From Dokdonella_A sp964582225 (lineage in GTDB: Bacteria > Pseudomonadota > Gammaproteobacteria > Xanthomonadales > Rhodanobacteraceae), in contig CAZORA010000058.1 of assembly GCA_964582225.1 (NCBI GenBank), positions 1 to 8,149 of the forward strand: DNA of 8,149 nucleotides, given 5' to 3'. A program made the position numbers and the translations under genes. Below the pieces are notes generated by a model. That model saw only the letters and a program-made list of their open reading frames with translations, ran no database searches and was not told the DNA's origin. Below, piece after piece: positions 6,000 to 8,149 of the stretch. The stretch's first letter is position 1; every line of letters begins with the position of its first letter.

Positions 6000-7813
6000 G
6001 CGCCCTCCCCGCCGCTGCGCGCGCCGGGCCCGGCGTGGCTCATCTCCATCAGATACTTGTGCATGTCCCAGGCGCCGGTCGGGCAACGCTCGGCGCATAG
6101 ACTGCAGTGCAGGCACACGTTCTCGTCCTTCACCATGACTCGCCCCGTCTTGACCGGAGCAGATACGTAGAGAGCCTGCTCTAGATTTTCCGCCGGCGCC
6201 TTGAGCCGCTGGCGCAGCTCCGCTTCCTCGCCGTTGTCGGTGAAAGTGATGCAGTCCATCGGGCAGATGTCGACACAGGCGTCGCATTCGATGCAGAGGT
6301 CATCCGTGAACACGGTCTGCACGTCACAGTTGAGGCAGCGCTGTGCTTCGCGCCACGCCTGTTCCAGATCGAAGCCCAGCTCGACCTCGGTATCCATGCT
6401 GTCGAGCTGCTTTGCCGCCTCCGCCCAGGGCACCGCGTGGCGCTCGTCGTTGGAGATCTCGTTGTCGTAGCTCCACTCGTGGATGCCCATCTTCTGCGCC
6501 ACCACGCTGACCGCGGGCAGCGGGCGCTCGCGCGGGTCCTCGCCGTGCAGCATCTTGTCGATCGTGACCGCGGCCTCGTGGCCGTGGGCAACGGCCCAGA
6601 TGATGTTCTTCGGCCCAAAGGCTGCGTCGCCGCCGAACAGCACCCGCGGCAGGCTCGACTGGTGGGTCGCCGTGTCGACTACCGGCATGCCCCATTGGTC
6701 GAAGTCGATGCCGAGGTCGCGCTCGATCCAGGGGAAGGCGTTCTCCTGCCCGACCGCCACCAGCACTTCGTCGGCGGCGTGGAATTCGTCCGCCTCGCCC
6801 GTCGGCACCAGCCGCCGCCGGCCGTCCTCGCCGTACTCCGCGCGCACCCTGCGGAACAGCATGCCCGTGAGCTTGCCGTCCTCGTGCACGAAGCCGAGCG
6901 GCACGCGGCAGTCGAGGATCGGGATTCCTTCGCGCAGGGTGTCGTCCTTCTCCCACGGGCTCGCCTTCATGTCGTCGAAGGGCGAGCGCACGATCACCTT
7001 GACCTCGACCCCGCCCAGGCGCCGTGCGCTGCGGCAGCAGTCCATCGCAGTGTTGCCGCCGCCGAGCACGATGACCCGACGACCGACCTGCTTGACGTGG
7101 CCGAAATGGACCGAAGCCAGCCACTCGATGCCGACGTGGATCGAGTCCGCCGCCTCCCGACGCCCGGGAAGATCGAGGTCGCGTCCGCGCGGCGCCCCAC
7201 TGCCGACGAAGATCGCGTCGAAGCCCTGCGCGAGCAGCGCGCGCATCGAGTCGATCGACGTGCCGCCGCGCAGCTCGACGCCGAGGTCGAGGATGTAGCC
7301 AACCTCCTCGTCGATCACCGATTCCGGCAGGCGAAAGCGCGGTACCTGGGTGCGCATGAAGCCGCCGCCTTTGGCGTCCGCCTCGAACACGGTGACCTCA
7401 TAGCCGAGCGGTGCCAGGTCGCGCGCCACGGTGAGTGAAGCCGGCCCGGCGCCGACGCAGGCGATCCTGCGCCCGTTCCGCTCCACCGGCGGATGTGCGA
7501 GGCGCGCACGAACGTCGCCCTTGTAGTCCGCGGCCACCCGCTTCAGGCGACAGATCGCGACCGGCTGCGGCTTCGCGCCGTTGCTCTCCTCCACCCGACC
7601 GCGTCGACAGGCGGGCTCGCAGGGGCGATCGCACACCCGGCCCAGGATTCCGGGAAAGACGTTCGCTTCCCAGTTGACCACGTAGGCGTCGGCGTAGCGG
7701 CCGGCGGCGATCAGGCGGATGTATTCCGGCACCGGCGTATGCGCCGGGCAGGCCCACTGGCAGTCGACCACCTTGTGAAAATAGTTCGGATCGCGAATGT
7801 CGGTCGGTCGCAA
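5996..7813 (-). CDS. GltD-like FAD/NAD(P) oxidoreductase with C-terminal 4Fe-4S domains (KorC-like third subunit)
   Basis: This 605-residue flavo-iron-sulfur protein resembles the small subunit of glutamate synthase (GltD) with ferredoxin domains added at the C-terminus. It probably moves electrons between KorAB and NAD(P). Visible parts: an N-terminal Cys-rich helical domain (about 15-98; C18, C22, C61, C65, C69, C88), an FAD-binding GAGPA (121-125) followed by E144, an NAD(P)-binding GGGNTAMD (251-258), and the second FAD motif GGDAAFGPKNI (394-404). The tail has C493/C496 (CLNC) and two full CxxCxxCxxxCP clusters (C507, C510, C513, C517 and C567, C570, C573, C577). The start is TTG at 7813-7811: no ATG or GTG lies between it and the in-frame stop at 7859-7861, and a GAGGGG site sits 7 nt upstream. 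It is the first gene of the operon and its TGA overlaps the korA start. The name korC is used for such a third subunit in anaerobic aromatic degraders such as Thauera. Automatic annotation may call it glutamate synthase, but no gltB partner is present. Confidence 0.9.
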   Translation of the reverse strand: MRPTDIRDPNYFHKVVDCQWACPAHTPVPEYIRLIAAGRYADAYVVNWEANVFPGILGRVCDRPCEPACRRGRVEESNGAKPQPVAICRLKRVAADYKGDVRARLAHPPVERNGRRIACVGAGPASLTVARDLAPLGYEVTVFEADAKGGGFMRTQVPRFRLPESVIDEEVGYILDLGVELRGGTSIDSMRALLAQGFDAIFVGSGAPRGRDLDLPGRREAADSIHVGIEWLASVHFGHVKQVGRRVIVLGGGNTAMDCCRSARRLGGVEVKVIVRSPFDDMKASPWEKDDTLREGIPILDCRVPLGFVHEDGKLTGMLFRRVRAEYGEDGRRRLVPTGEADEFHAADEVLVAVGQENAFPWIERDLGIDFDQWGMPVVDTATHQSSLPRVLFGGDAAFGPKNIIWAVAHGHEAAVTIDKMLHGEDPRERPLPAVSVVAQKMGIHEWSYDNEISNDERHAVPWAEAAKQLDSMDTEVELGFDLEQAWREAQRCLNCDVQTVFTDDLCIECDACVDICPMDCITFTDNGEEAELRQRLKAPAENLEQALYVSAPVKTGRVMVKDENVCLHCSLCAERCPTGAWDMHKYLMEMSHAGPGARSGGEGA

Positions 7814-7820
7814 AGCTCGT

Positions 7821-7826
7821 CCCCTC
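7821..7826 (-). promoter_or_regulatory. Ribosome binding site setting a TTG start
   Basis: The minus strand reads GAGGGG 7 nt before TTG at 7813-7811. Since the upstream in-frame codons up to the stop at 7861-7859 include no ATG or GTG, this site supports TTG as the start of the flavoprotein gene. Confidence 0.65.
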
Positions 7827-7915
7827 GCGGCGCACCTGCGGGCGGCCTTCGGGCGAATTCAAGCATCGACCGAGACGAAAGGAAAGGACGGGTGCAGCAG
7901 GCGCTGGACTACGTT

Positions 7916-7961
7916 CGTGAACGCGCCACGTCCGCGCCCGTGAACGCGCCACGTCCGCGCC
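7916..7961. repeat. Perfect tandem duplication of a 23-bp unit
   Basis: Positions 7916-7938 and 7939-7961 are identical 23-nt units that begin CGTGAACGCG and end ACGTCCGCGCC, directly abutting. They lie in the spacer between the tRNA-Cys gene and the flavoprotein gene, about 103 bp upstream of the TTG start, where a promoter or operator for the kor operon would be expected. The repeat is not a coding sequence. It could be a recent slippage duplication or a doubled binding site. Confidence 0.8.
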
Positions 7962-8008
7962 GCGAAGCGGACGGCGCCAGGCTCCAATATGCAAGCGGCG
8001 GAGCCGCT
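7952..8008. repeat. Two adjacent GC-rich hairpins in the tRNA-kor spacer
   Basis: CGTCCGC (7952-7958) pairs with GCGGACG (7967-7973) around an 8-nt loop. AGCGGC (7994-7999) pairs with GCCGCT (8003-8008) around GGA. The first stem uses the end of the second 23-bp tandem unit. Neither is followed by a T-run on the minus strand, so they are not clear terminators for the tRNA; they may be REP-like palindromes. The rest of the spacer 7814-8085 shows nothing else I can name. Confidence 0.5.
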
Positions 8009-8085
8009 CGAGTCAGCCGGTCACTGCAAGAAAGCGCAGCTCTTTCGTGGCGACGCGGCGATCCGCGAGCCGAGGGGCGAAACCT

Positions 8086-8149
8086 TGGAGGCCTGGGTCG
8101 GAATCGAACCGGCGTACGCGGCTTTGCAGGCCGCTGCATGACCACTCTG
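8086..8149 (-). tRNA. tRNA-Cys (anticodon GCA), 5' part cut by the window edge
   Basis: The minus strand shows the 3' two-thirds of a tRNA: an anticodon arm GCGGC-CTGCAAA-GCCGC with a perfect 5-bp stem and anticodon GCA (8127-8125), a 4-nt variable loop GTAC, a T arm with loop TTCGATT, the acceptor 3' strand CCAGGCC, discriminator T and an encoded CCA (8088-8086). A U discriminator with GCA is the tRNA-Cys signature. Part of the D arm (GTGGTCAT) is visible, and the 5' acceptor strand lies outside the window. In the T stem, GCCGG against CCGAC leaves a C-A mismatch at the second pair, which is unusual. Confidence 0.9.

Noticed and set aside
6000..6287. A longer KorA beginning at 6287
   Set aside because: The extra 96 residues are arginine/glycine-rich and overlap the ferredoxin-coding end of the upstream gene in another frame. 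The ATG at 5999 has a ribosome site and matches the gamma-domain start.
6437..7438. A 333-codon plus-strand open frame antisense to the flavoprotein gene
   Set aside because: Long antisense frames are expected in GC-rich coding DNA. It is rich in Arg, Ala, His and Asp, has no recognisable motif, and the opposite strand encodes a clear FAD/NAD(P) protein.
5996..7813. Glutamate synthase small subunit (gltD)
   Set aside because: There is no gltB gene, the protein has two extra C-terminal ferredoxin clusters, and it is coupled to korA.
8031..8047. GAAAG/CTTTC inverted repeat as a terminator downstream of the tRNA
   Set aside because: The stem is only 5 bp, AT-rich at its base, and not followed by a T-run on the minus strand.
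7814..8149. An integrated element at the 3' end of tRNA-Cys
   Set aside because: No integrase gene or duplicated tRNA 3' end is present in the window, and the neighbouring genes are core metabolism.

Overview
The window is GC-rich and reads as ordinary chromosomal DNA of a proteobacterium. A gammaproteobacterium, perhaps of the Xanthomonadales/Lysobacterales group, fits best: it has an RhlE-type helicase, a dispersed palindromic intergenic repeat of a kind common in such genomes, and strong Shine-Dalgarno sites. This placement is an inference from style and gene content, not from a marker gene.

Layout from left to right. Positions 1-130 are a spacer, possibly with the last codons of a plus-strand gene. 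A DEAD-box RNA helicase gene (rhlE, 131-1447) lies on the minus strand. A 586-bp divergent intergenic region (1448-2033) follows and carries a palindromic repeat element (1778-1968) bounded by a perfect 12-bp inverted repeat. A plus-strand gene (2034-3011) encodes an unrecognised polytopic membrane protein. Converging on it is a compact minus-strand operon (7813 down to 3070). Its genes, in transcription order, encode a GltD-like FAD/NAD(P) oxidoreductase with extra ferredoxin domains (KorC-like), the gamma-alpha subunit KorA, and the beta subunit KorB of a 2-oxoacid, most likely 2-oxoglutarate, ferredoxin oxidoreductase. Upstream of the operon is a 272-bp spacer with a perfect 23-bp tandem duplication and two hairpins. 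The window ends inside a tRNA-Cys(GCA) gene on the minus strand.

The operon is the main functional unit. KorAB would oxidatively decarboxylate 2-oxoglutarate to succinyl-CoA with thiamine diphosphate and a [4Fe-4S] cluster. The flavo-iron-sulfur protein is translationally coupled to KorA by an ATGA overlap and probably passes the electrons to or from NAD(P). No separate ferredoxin gene is present, so the two ferredoxin-like clusters fused to the flavoprotein may do that job. This three-gene arrangement is known from other bacteria. I found no mobile gene cluster, CRISPR array, phage or defence system. The points most worth a second look are the electron path in the KorC-like protein, the uncharacterised membrane protein and the two repeat regions.
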